A DNA stretch of 64,000 nucleotides, from contig CAIIXF020000006.1 in assembly GCA_903813345.2 (NCBI GenBank), positions 7,368,989-7,432,988 of the forward strand. The letters run 5' to 3'. The stretch comes from Owenia fusiformis. Taxonomy: Eukaryota > Annelida > Polychaeta > Sabellida > Oweniidae. Under the pieces are notes generated by a model. The model worked only from the letters and a program-made list of their open reading frames with translations, searched no databases and had not been told where the DNA came from. The translations under genes were made by a program, and so were the position numbers. Shown in pieces: positions 24,129 to 34,592 of this stretch (positions are counted from its first letter, which is position 1; each line of letters begins with the position of its first letter).

Positions 24129-24742
24129 CACCCTTGATATACGCAGCTAACGAAAATTGACCGGTACGGGTCAAAAAGCTGGACCGGTACGGGTTAACGG
24201 TTTTATTTGAATTTAAAACGGCCATAACTTGCTCAATATTGACTTCCTCGTGTCTAATTTGAAATATATGATACCTCCCAATGGTTTTAAGTACCCCAAT
24301 TTTTTACAGATTTTTAAACGGACCAAAACTCTCGCATTTATGCTCTTTTCTCTCGAGAACGACTGTCTCATTTTCACGATAACTTTTATTTAGTACTTGT
24401 AACATATAAGATCTATTTTTCCCCATCAAGGTATGATGTAAATGACATGCTATTTACATCTTGTGAGTTTCAATGACGCTCGTTTGATTTTATAAAAAAT
24501 GCCAAACATTGTGACAAAGAATTTCCTCCTGCTTGCAGCGAGAAGACGGACCGGTTCGGGGCAATAACACACATGTATAAAGATTCCTAAATTATGTTCA
24601 TGCTATTGCCCCGAACCGGTCCGAGGAAGTCAATATTGAGCAAGTTATGGCTGTTTTAAATTCAAATGAAACCGTTAACCCGTACCGGTCCAGCTTTTGA
24701 TCCGTACCGGTCAATTTTCGTTAGCTGCGTATACCAAGGGTG
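24129..24742. mobile_element. 614-bp element, CACCCTTG ends, 5-bp duplication GTTTA
   Basis: The ends CACCCTTGATATACGCAGC (24129) and GCTGCGTATACCAAGGGTG (to 24742) are inverted for about 120 bp with few mismatches. GTTTA is duplicated exactly at 24124-24128 and 24743-24747. Six copies of the word GACCGGTWCGGG or its complement occur inside (near 24160, 24182, 24549, 24612, 24680, 24703), with an inner inverted pair CGGACCGGTTCGGGGCAATA / TATTGCCCCGAACCGGTCCG. No ORF. CAC/GTG ends plus a 5-bp duplication point to a Transib-type transposase acting in trans. Confidence 0.85.
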
Positions 24743-24851
24743 GTTTAGAAGGCGTTCATTTTACTATATCGACCTGAGCAATATGTGACGTAATAGTGGC
24801 GGTCAATAATGCATTTAATGTCCGGCAATTTTCTCCGGGAAATAAGATATC

Positions 24852-25325
24852 CACACCGGAATAGCCTGACTACGGTAAAGTCAGATACCGTTGTCACAAA
24901 TGGCGGAAATAACCGTCGCTTCAACTGTTAAATCACTTAATCCTCATTTCATGGGGTTTAATCGTCGCTAATTCTGTGCATGCATTAAGCTCTTGTGATA
25001 ATGTATCATATGATCCCATTTTCGATCAAATTGGGTCGTGAATCGCCACAATATAGCGTCTTCGCTATCGTCAATGACAACGGAATTTGAATTTGAGTAA
25101 TTTAGAAAGACAACGGCATGGTAACAGTTCCGCTGTCCCGTATCTCATTTTGATCGGTTAAATTAAAGACTTTACTCCGATGGTAGGACATTATTAACTG
25201 TTCAATGAGTATTAAGACACTTTGATTGATTGTTGTTCCAAAGGAATTTAGTCATGAAAATCTAATTGAAGCGACGGTTATGTCCGCCATTTGTGACTTC
25301 ACCGTTGTCAGGCTATTCCGGGGTG
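24852..25325. mobile_element. 474-bp MITE, CACACCGGAATA ends, 5-bp duplication ATATC
   Basis: The ends CACACCGGAATAGCCTGAC (24852) and GTCAGGCTATTCCGGGGTG (to 25325) are inverted. Similarity continues about 70 bp (GTCGCTTCAA / TTGAAGCGAC). ATATC is duplicated exactly at 24847-24851 and 25326-25330. This is the intact reference copy for the family seen at 361-485, 14318-14555 and 58549-59477. Same CAC...GTG plus 5-bp architecture as 24129-24742, only 109 bp away. Confidence 0.88.
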
Positions 25326-25330
25326 ATATC

Positions 25331-26330
25331 GTTCAATGCGTAAGATTTTCTTGCTGTTTCAGTCCTGGTCATTAACGGTGGTAATAATACTAATACCGTC
25401 ATTTCGAAGGGCAATATAGTGAAATATTGGACCGAGGGCTAATAATTGAATCGAAGACTCGCTATTAAGATTGAGAGACAGACTGCAGTAGTAGTTTTGG
25501 TAAAGCTAGTACATTACTTTACATGACAAAAAGGTAACAGTATTTCTTAATTCACGAAATATACAATTAGATTAATGTGAGACTTGAGAAGATCGATTTC
25601 CATTTCTATTTTGAGAACCTAATGATTGTGTTCCTAAAAGAGTAACATTTAAAGATGTTGTATCATTGTGTGTCGAATTGAGATCTCGCCTCATCAGAAA
25701 AAATCAAAATCATTGGAAATACCATACAAGAAAAAGTACATTTAAAAGCCCTCTTGTAAAAAAACGTACAGGAATTCGAATACAGGTATGCTATCAAACG
25801 ATTAAACATTATGATAAACAATATGACATTTCATTTCTCAGGCTAGATCTCGTATTAGACACAATGTGATACACTTGTAATATTGTGGGTTAAATTCTGA
25901 GATCCAAGAGAAACCAGATTTTGGATTTTTGCCATGACCAGTCTAACATTAACAGAGACAAGCTTCTGCCATCCAACCAACCGAACACGCCTTGTTTTGC
26001 TATTATATCGGGAGAGGGATCGCTGATATCAATTTGTCTTATTCTGCTTAGCAATGTGGAGGAAGTCATGAAGCTAATTACGAAAACGGATCCGTGATCA
26101 TGTGAATTCCGTTGAATATTATACAAATATTTAATTATATGAGATGAATACCTGTGCATCTTTCACAAAGGCCAAAGCCCTAGGGGCTTGTAGAACATTA
26201 TCTTGTGAAAATGGCTGCCATTTTTTGTAAAAATTGAAATATGAGTAGACGGATTTGGTTTAAATTTCACATGCTAATGGTTTAGGGACATAGGACTCTG
26301 TTTTTCAAGATAACTGCTTAATTAAAAACA
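25331..26330. other. mostly featureless
   Basis: A GGTGAATACCTG-like word (GATGAATACCTGTGCATC, 26143) and the small stem AAGCCCTAGGGGCTT (26175) resemble the hairpin repeat at 12976. No genes seen. Confidence 0.4.
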
Positions 26331-26675
26331 TTTGCACTTTTTGTAGCAAATCCTGAAACGATTTGCCATCTTCTGTATGAATGTACTATTGTAAGTGCCG
26401 TATTAAATGACATTAAACAATGGCTCCCTTTAGAGCTCACATTGCTATGCACTAAACAAAATGTATTGATAGGACCTGAGAGTATAAATGAGAAGACAAT
26501 CATCCTAAATAATATGTTATGTATTTTTAAAAGGTATGTTTATTTGTGCAAATATTCTATGCTAAAACCAACACTTAAAGGTTTTATAAGTAATGTGAAG
26601 GAATATTTTATTATGGACAAACGGGTTGGCAGAGGCGATAAGTGGAAAATCATGGAAACAAAATTAAACAAATGA
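26331..26675 (+). pseudogene. non-LTR retrotransposon ORF2, C-terminal tail with CCHC motif
   Basis: CTFCS (26333-26347) is followed, after a one-base frameshift at 26348, by NPETICHLLYECTI and about 95 more residues ending KWKIMETKLNK at the stop 26673-26675. C-x2-C ... H-x4-C just after the reverse-transcriptase domain, followed by W-containing helices, is the usual C-terminus of many LINE ORF2 proteins. The 5' part, including endonuclease and reverse transcriptase, is absent, so it is a 5'-truncated copy. Sequence differs clearly from the LINE tail at 16473-17447, so two families are present. An A-rich 3' tail is seen at ~26840-26862. Confidence 0.75.
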
Positions 26676-27111
26676 AACTGATGATTTTTTCCTTCAAATA
26701 AAAAAAATGCCAATGGTATTACGTCTCTTAAAGACTAAATATTTAACCAATACTGTATTGTAAAATTGTTAAATGTAGGTTTACCATGTAACTGTACTGT
26801 AATTGTATTTTGCAATTGCTTTAACATGCTTATTCTTTGAAATAAAAAAAATTATAAAAAAATGGCATTGTTCATTGTTCAGGAAAATGTAATTTTTACA
26901 AGTTATAAGATTTGTTATAAGATATGTGGTAATGATTTATTGTCATGAGACCTCTGCTCAAGAAAGTATTTACTAATGGCATCGCATCCGCTGCGGTTGG
27001 ATTGGCTCTCCGTGCAGTTGCTATTTTCCTAGTTTAACATTAAGAGGCAGGGAAGGTCAAAGTTGAACATAACAATATTTGCACTTTTGTGTTGCAAACT
27101 TTATTCGACAA

Positions 27112-27556
27112 GAGCGCCAAAAAAAATCAAATCTGTTTAAAAAATTTGGGCGCTCTGTTACGAATTGATTAAAGCGCCGAGAGCGTATCAAAGCTTAACA
27201 AACCGTAACAAAGCTCAGAAAAGCTTGATCCAAAGCGTAGGAAAGCTTAACATAGCTCTGATAGGTTCCTCACGCTTTGATCCCGCTTTGACCAGGCTTT
27301 GTAAGGCTTGAAATCACGCTTTGATAAGCTTTGATAAGCATTATTACGCTTTGATGCGATGATGACGCTTTAAATCAGGCTCTGATACGATTGCCAAGCT
27401 CTGTTGTGCATTGTTACGCTCTGTTAAGCTCTGTCAAGCATTGGAAAATGTCGAGCTTTTCTACTACCTATTACGACCCCGACGCTTTCATCAAGCTTTG
27501 TAACGCTTTGGTGCCGCTTTACAAGCCACTTTAAAGCGCCATCAAAGCGCCATTGG
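27112..27556. repeat. dense array of AGCTTTG / CGCTTTGATAAG-like motifs
   Basis: About 30 degenerate copies of RAAGCKY / RGCTTTGR occur in 445 bp, spaced about 10-14 bases. Left of ~27260 they run mainly as CAAAGCTTAAC / AAAGCG. To the right they run as CGCTTTGAT / AGCTCTGTT, so orientation flips around a centre. GGCGCT words bound both sides (GGGCGCTC 27150, AAAGCGCCAT 27533 and 27545). No ORF. Confidence 0.75.
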
Positions 27557-28855
27557 TGTGAATGTAGCTTAACATAACATTTTCATCGTTTTTGTAATTG
27601 CTGCACTTTTTAGCCCATTCATTTACGTAACTTAAGTGAGGAAGTATATTGATGATTTTGCAGTCTTACAAGGAAAAACGTTCGCAAAAGCTTTGATTTT
27701 CTGAAACATAGCACTCTGACAAACGTTTGTGCAAAAAAGATAGTGGTGGTTTTGTTTATATCTCGTGAAATCATGGAAAAACAAACACGTATCGAAATCG
27801 TTTGCGCCATTTTGTTACGAAAACGGATCTGCTTACGTAACTCGCTTAAAAGAATTATAATACAAGGTAATATGGGCTTGTCCAAACCAGCAGCAAGTTG
27901 GCTATGGATTTTCAAGATCTTTCTTCTCAGTTTATATTTTATCATCTAAATTGGGGTCTTAAAACTGTTAGATATTATATCACCTATTACCCGTGTTAAT
28001 ATCTGATGGCAATTTTGTAATGTTTTGACATTGAGGGCAATGATTCCATTATCCATTACGCATAATGGCAGCTGTAACTCTCCCCATTAGGTTAACATTA
28101 AAGAATATGTCGCATAATATCAGAGCATGACGTGCATGTGTTTGTGAAACAGAATAATGATGCTACATGTATGCGTATCAGAATGACGATTAATTCTCTA
28201 AAACCAACTTTGTATTAGATTCATATATTAGGCTATAGGAGACAGCTATACATGTTGTGATGTTGCATCTAGCTTCAAGAATGTCACACTATAAATTGTT
28301 TTTTTAGATTAAATTACGTTGACATTGATCAAGTAATGTTCTATTACCAGGAATTCAATTATCACCTTTAACATCCCAATTCTCAGAAGGATAATTGTAA
28401 ATAGATGTAATTGTTATTTTACAAGTAACGTCCGTGACCTCATTTCGATAACATACCACACTGGCAAAACAGCCCTAATTCACGTCCTGACTTTTTATCT
28501 CGAGTTATGGATTTATGTGGCCTCATTGGCCTATCTGAAGTTCTAAAGCTATATCTAAGCTACATTTTGACACTAAACTCAATAGGGGCCAAACATCTAC
28601 TTTTTGAAATAATTGGTCAATTGTGACACTACCCCCTCTCTCTGCCGACAGAAATTGAAATTCACAAAAATGAAGGCAAAATTAATACGCCACTTAACTC
28701 GATATTTCCTTTCAGGTAACCCAAATAAACGCATTTTCAGAAGAAATGGCATGTTGTCATTGCAAAAAGATGACAACTGTACATACAGCTTACTGACTCG
28801 TCATGATCACAATTGTGTTGGGACTACATTCATTTTTCAAAACTACTTTTTTTCT
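27557..28855. other. no strong feature
   Basis: Overlapping opposite-strand frames at 27619-27949 show no family motif. ATTTTGTTACGAAAACGGATC at 27811 is echoed at 53889 and 56872, a minor dispersed repeat. Confidence 0.4.
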
Positions 28856-28860
28856 ATTCA

Positions 28861-28940
28861 GCGGAAGTGACGTATTAGGGCAGTTTCGCCACTGGTACGT
28901 CAGCGTAACAAGATGAAAGAACTTCCGGGCTTCGTTTTCG
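28861..28940 (+). promoter_or_regulatory. possible promoter and first exon (ETS/CRE composite, ATG, donor)
   Basis: GCGGAAGTGACGTA at 28861-28874 matches the form of an adjoining ETS site and CRE, common in animal core promoters. ATG at 28913 opens MKELPGFVF and reaches a good splice donor G|GTAAGA at 28940/28941. The same GGAAGTGACGT word occurs at 49188 and, reversed, at 1313 and 42591, so it may instead belong to a repeat. No downstream exon was identified. Confidence 0.25.
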
Positions 28941-29285
28941 GTAAGATATTTTTATTTCTCGATTCTTCACCACTTATAAGTCAAGTTATGGACAATAATT
29001 TGGCTCAAAATGAAGGAGGATAGTCTAGTTTGAGAATATGCAGGAGGTTCTATGTTTGGTATATTAACAAAGACGCAATTCACATATTTAGTCCCTCGAT
29101 TTTGTTACGTTGACGATCTTCATGGATATTGCCAATGTGACAATATTCATGAAAATATTACGAAATTTCGCGAGAACCCGCCCCCTTAAACTTTTTTTAA
29201 AAACACAACTTATCAAACAAAGTACTTGTTCAGCCTCACGCCTCTTTGTCAAATATTGATTAGTTTGCTTTCAATATAAAGAAGT

Positions 29286-29422
29286 TATTCACCAGGAGGA
29301 ATCTGATATGGGGAATATCACGAGGATGATATCAATATTTCCCGAGGGGATGCAGTGACCAAGGAAAATATTGATATCATCTGAGGGATATTCCAGATAT
29401 CATCCCGACAGGTGAATAACGA
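29286..29422. repeat. hairpin repeat with GATATCATCC motifs
   Basis: GTTATTCACC...GATGATATCAATATTT (29285-29342) pairs with AAATATTGATATCATC...GGTGAATAAC (29365-29422). Direct runs of TGATATCATCCCT continue at 29545-29615. Confidence 0.75.
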
Positions 29423-29639
29423 CATATTATACAATGGTCAAATTTTGGGGGAAAAAATGAAAAAATTTGGAAAAATGAATTTTTCTAAAAAAATAATTTT
29501 CTTTTGAAAAAATGAACTTTTTGAAAAAATGTTGAATTTACCCAGGATGATATCAATATCATCCCTGATATCATCCCTCTAATCCTGGTATCAACCCTGA
29601 TATCATCCCTGTCCCAAATATGTGATTTATCACTTGCTA

Positions 29640-30008
29640 TTATATATCTGATATTGCTCTGACCATGATATAAGTTCGTTTATATCACACATGCAGTGTG
29701 ATTTTATCAATATCTTCACATGTAAAAAGTAATGGGCATTTTGTAAACTATCTGCTGCTAGCTGTCATTGTGACGAAAAATCGCATTAATGATAGCATGT
29801 AACAATTGTTATATTATATGTTTGATTATCCCATTCGCGTCGAGTGCATGAAGGCCTGAAGGGGTATGAAGAAGCCATTAGTCCATTCGTGCTGTCTGTC
29901 CGTCCGTGGATCGGTTCGGTCGTTTTTCGGATGTTAGTCCGACTGGACGGATACTCAAATGCAAGGAATTGAAACTTTAAAACAGCTGGTCGCGTTTAAT
30001 AATCTGTC
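29640..30008. other. no recognisable feature
   Basis: Contains CTGTCTGTCCGTCCGTGGATC at 29900, a short relative of the TCTG/TCCG tract at 45786. Otherwise nothing. Confidence 0.4.
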
Positions 30009-30013
30009 ATATT

Positions 30014-32886
30014 CACTGGGGGGTATCGTGATGCAACAACACCGTGTTGTTGCATCAAGATGGCCAGACTTCCGGTGATAGATTTTCGTACGATGTTTTG
30101 TTTTCCCAATTTACACCCATTTCTAGGACGAGTTGCTCAATAATCATACACATGCAGTTAGCGCATGATCTATATTTTAAAAAACTGTCATTTGTATACA
30201 CGTAGCATCATCAAGAAGCGATAAATTCGTGGTTTTAATTCCTCACTATTGATGCAACAACACCACTCTGTTTCTTATCGATGATGCAACAACACCAATG
30301 TGCTGATGCAAAAACGCCAATATAATGTATCATTGAACAACAAGAGAAACTGTTTTATGTTCTGTTTACTGGTGTAGGTCGGGACATGAACAAAACGCGT
30401 GGGTCAGTGGTCCATGAACGAAACGTATTTTGTTTGGTTTCTTTGTCTATATCAAAGTTAAAAGGATATACAAGGCAAACTAAATAAAGTACAAAATCCC
30501 CGGGAGGCAATCTCATTGATATTGTATCTGAAAAATAAAGATTATACATTTTCTAAATTAAATGCCCTTGATTTACCGTATGGAAATTGCTTACAAATAA
30601 CTAATATAATTTTGGAAAGACAACAGATATCAGTCATTTTGTGTTGTTAGTACCACAATTGAAATACTCAATTCTGATTGGTTGATGAGCGGGCAACAAA
30701 ATGTATTGTTAGTACCTGAACTTAAATACTCAATTCTGATTGGGTGAGCGGAGCGGTCAAAATTATGTACTGTTGCCCGCTACTAGGTACTGTTGACCGC
30801 TACTTCTGAAAAAAAAGTTTCATGACGTCACAAAAAAAACATGGAAGACGGGCATTTTGTAAACGTTGATGAAAATGACTTTACTAGGCGACAAGTATAG
30901 CAAAAATACAAATAGAAACTTAAAATTAACATTAATTCACTAACGAGTACGCCGTGATGTGCCAAATACAGAGTTAAGCTACTTGCACTGTCTCCATATT
31001 TTCTATGCTATTGCTAACGTGGTTCGGAGAAAAGGTTGTGAAATGAAGCCATGCCGATTGATGATTTTCGTATTTTTGTGTATTATTACTATATTAGTTT
31101 ACTCGGACTAACAAAACAATTGTAGACCTCTCCATTCGATCAACCGTCAAAATCATATACCTACCTATATAACTACTGTTGACCTCGACTTTCGGTCTCT
31201 GTCAACAGTAGTTTTTCGGTTTGCAGTCTCGGTATACAATTTTGCCGGTTGACCTCTGGGGAGGTCAACAATTGTAAACTGTTGACCGCTACTAGGTACT
31301 GTTGACCCCTATTTTTTAAAAATTGTTTTTAATGTTGAAATTTTTTTAATTTTGAAAAAATAAGTTGTGTAAAAAATTACAAGCATTCGACGGTTTGGGG
31401 ATTTTTCGCTAAAATATGATACCTTTACTTATCAAATATGTTCACGTGATATTCGATTATATATTCGTCCAATTATTATATTATTTGGACTAACAGAAAA
31501 ATTGTTAACCTCTCTTTTCGGTCAACTGGCAAAAGTGCCCTCGACCTCTGGTCTTGATCAACAGTACTTTCAAGGTTTACAGTATCGGTATACAATTTTG
31601 CCAGTCGACCTTAAGAGAGGTCTACAATTGTATTATATCCTTCAAATTATTATATTCTTCGGACTAACAAACAATTGTTAACCAATTCGGTCAACTGGCC
31701 AAAGTGTATACCTCAACAGTAAACCCTGAAAGAACTGTTGACCTCGACCTCCGAACTTTCAAGGTTTACAATATCGGTATACAATTTTGCCAGTTGACCT
31801 CAAGAGAGGTCTACAATTGTATATTGTATATCCTTTGTTATCCCACCCAAAGTATGATGTCATATATCAAGTTGAAGAGTTGTATACGCTGCTCAGGAGT
31901 TTACGCTATCCAGGAGTTGTACATCGTTCTCAAGAGTTGTATAGGATGAGTGTTGGTTTAATGATATTGCAGTTATACAATGCTATTATATAAAGGTTAT
32001 TTACTGAGAGAGATTCAATATTGGTTTTATTCCGAGAGACAATATGATATTTCCCGAGGGCCCGGGATATCTGGGATAACTGTACCCCTATAAATTTACC
32101 TTTTTAGGCCCTAAATCTTATCACTTTTGTTTACCTTTTTACTCAGTCGGAGAGAAGGAATCCAAAGAGAGCAATAACGCTACAGGTAGTTTATCACTGT
32201 TCCACATGATGATAGATAATTTCCAATAGCTCATCATGTTTACCGAGAACGAAAGATGTTTGTCCACCATTTTGAATGATACTGACTGGAGTCAGGGTCA
32301 TCAAGCCATGGAACACAGTGGTTTATGAAAATAGATTGGGTTACTAAAGCTTGCCATGTTAAAGGCGATTGAACTATGTTATAGAACAATGTCCAGTACA
32401 TTATAATATTTAAAAGTATAAATTTGTGAAAATACATATAAAGGATCTTCGCCCGCAGACGTGTATTTTGAATGCCTTGAGAAGAACGCAAATATGGGTA
32501 ATGGGTAACGGTGTTGCAATAGTAGCATTTAAAAATCTGTTCCTCTCGAGATTTATGGTCTTCTGAAATGATACTATTAATTGGTGTTGCTGCATCATTG
32601 CTCAAATCTAGAGGAGTGTTGTTGCATCTTCGGTCTGGTGTTGTTGCATCAATAGTGAGGAACTAAAACCGTGAACTAATTGCTTCTTGGTGATGGTACA
32701 TGTATACTAATGACAGTTTCTTTAAATATAGATCGTGCGCTAACTGCACGTGTATTGTTATTGAGCAACTCGTCCTAGAAAGGGGTTTAATTGGGGAAAC
32801 AAAATATCGTACGAAAATCTATCACCGGAAGTCTGGCCATCTTGATGCAACAACACGGTGTTGTTGCATCACGATACTCCCCAGTG
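30014..32886. mobile_element. 2.87-kb element, CACTGGGG ends, ~300-bp TIRs, 5-bp duplication ATATT
   Basis: The ends CACTGGGGGGTATCGTGATG (30014) and CATCACGATACTCCCCAGTG (to 32886) are inverted, and homology extends about 300 bp on each side (30014-30330, 32590-32886). ATATT is duplicated at 30009-30013 and 32887-32891. Each arm contains the perfect palindrome GATGCAACAACACCG joined to its complement, plus further GATGCAACAACACC copies (30249, 30280). The interior lacks a transposase and carries three diverged repeats (31090-31830). CAC/GTG ends with 5-bp duplications suggest a Transib-type enzyme in trans. Confidence 0.85.
30655..31830. repeat. diverged internal repeats with TTGACCTC/GAGGTCAA words
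   Basis: Three copies of about 170-190 bp (near 31100-31280, 31485-31635 and 31660-31820) share GGACTAACA...AATTGT, ACTGTTGACC, TCGGTATACAATTTTGCC and a closing GAGGTCWACAATTGTA. Each copy is partly self-complementary. Two AAATACTCAATTCTGATTGG units sit at 30663 and 30723. Located inside the 2.87-kb element. Confidence 0.75.
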
Positions 32887-32891
32887 ATATT

Positions 32892-33460
32892 TAGCCATTA
32901 TTTAAATACTTGATATAAAATTGTTTTGACGGGAAATTTTTTGGGGAATTTGCTACTTCGTTGAGTTGCTAATGATTTTTTATAGATGGTCAATAAAATC
33001 GAACAGTTGAACTTGAATTACATTTACAACATTTGATTGCTTATATATCAGTAATTGTATAAGTAGCTAAAAGGTCGAGGCTATTTAGTTTTAGTATTTA
33101 CAGGTTTCTTCAAGCAGAACGCAGTTCATTTACGACAGAATACTATTCTGTGGCTATAATTCTCAATATACTTGCAGCAAAACATACAATACCAAGCCAT
33201 TAATATAGCATAGTGATAGTACGAACATCTGGATATTAGCTTGGAACGAGAGCTTTAAAGTCAATTCCTTCTGTTAAGGTAGTTGTGTGGTATCGCTAAA
33301 ACTTTTTTCTACGACAAAAATATATTGCTTTCACTAGGAAACTTCAAGTTCTAAAAAACTGCACAACGCAAATTTTCTTTAAAATATAATTATTCAATGG
33401 GAATACAAAAGTATTCATGGTAATATCCATGAGAATTCACAGCCCGGATTTTAAAAAAGA
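32892..33460. other. no recognisable feature
   Basis: AT-rich sequence without ORF or repeat signals. Confidence 0.4.
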
Positions 33461-33469
33461 ATGAATTTT

Positions 33470-33730
33470 ATGAATCGGTGGGAAAATATTATCATTCCAT
33501 TATATAATTTATGATTCAACTTGCCAAATAAGGGTCTTGATAAAACAGCGTGTGTCATATAAAAAGAGATAAAAAATGTATTGTGGGAACGTAGTTCAAA
33601 AAGGCAGAAACAAAAATAACTGGGATTCGAATACGACACCTCCCAATGACGAATCACGATCGCCACTAGACCAGATTGTGTTGTCCATCGTGATGAGAAA
33701 TCATTGCAATCACTGAACTGAACTGAACTG
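33470..33730 (-). repeat. tRNA-derived SINE candidate
   Basis: On the minus strand, TGGTCTAGTGGCGA (A-box-like, ~33670-33657) and TATTCGAATCCCAG (B-box-like, ~33631-33618) are spaced as in a tRNA. AT-rich sequence follows, with no acceptor-stem pairing seen. A short (GAACT)n run lies at 33714-33732. Head assignment is reasonable; the 3' limit is a guess. Confidence 0.5.
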
Positions 33731-33738
33731 AACCACGA

Positions 33739-34587
33739 CACCCTATGCAGACAGAGCCTGTGGGAAATATTGGGTGCGGAGCAAATGAGCGGATGGTGCG
33801 GAGCTAACGGTTATTTTTGAATTTAAATTTGGGATATTTCTGAAACTAAGCCGTTTTGGGACTTCAAATATACCAAGGTATGTGTATTTGACACCAAATA
33901 TCAATACAATTGCGAAAATAGTAGCGCAATTCATTCTATAGCGACGCAGTGTGTCTTAAACCTTTCCCAGACCTATATATTTTGAAATTATCCTTTTAAT
34001 ACTGAGTCCCCAGCATTCATAAAAAATGGTGTTCAAGGTGCACTATCTATACAAATTATTTTTGCATCTTGGAAGCCAGGCAGTATCTGTGTGATTTTAT
34101 AAAAATTCGGAAATGTTTTCAGATATGAGCCCCCTCTAAATATTGGGTGCGGAGCAGCTCCATAAACGTAGCTCCGCACCCAATATTTAGAGGGGCTCAT
34201 ATCTGAAGAACATTTCCGAATTTTTATAAAATCACACAGATACTGCCTGGCTTCCAAGATGCAAAAATAATTTGCATGGGTAGTGTATCTTGAACACCAT
34301 TTTTTATGAATGCTGGGGACGCAGTATTAAAAGGATAGTCTCAAAATATATAGGTCTGGGAAATGTTTAAGGCATACTGCGTCGCTATAAAATGAATTGC
34401 ACTACTATTTTCACAATTTTATTGATACTTGGTGTCAAATACACATATCTTGGTATATTTGAAGTCCCAAAACGGCTTAGTTTCAGAAATATCCCAATTT
34501 TAAATTCAAAAATGACCGTTAGCTCCGCACCCTCCGCTCATTTGCGCCGCACCCAATATTTCCCACAGGCTCTGTCTGCATAGGGTG
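33739..34587. mobile_element. 849-bp near-perfect palindrome, CACCCTATG ends, 5-bp duplication CACGA
   Basis: Arms ~33739-34155 and ~34170-34587 are inverted copies over about 415 bp with a loop of roughly 15 bases. The ends CACCCTATGCAGACAGAG and CTCTGTCTGCATAGGGTG are exact, and CACGA is duplicated at 33734-33738 and 34588-34592. The word AATATTGGGTGCGGAG occurs near both ends and again at the centre. The 60-70 codon frames seen here are symmetric artefacts of the palindrome. A transcript would fold into a long hairpin. Confidence 0.88.
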
Positions 34588-34592
34588 CACGA

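Noticed and set aside
29545-29615. CRISPR-like direct repeats (TGATATCATCCCT)
   Set aside because: Units are adjacent without uniform spacers and the genome is eukaryotic; simple tandem repeat.
33743-34583. two near-identical 63-codon ORFs on opposite strands
   Set aside because: Mirror images produced by the 849-bp palindrome.
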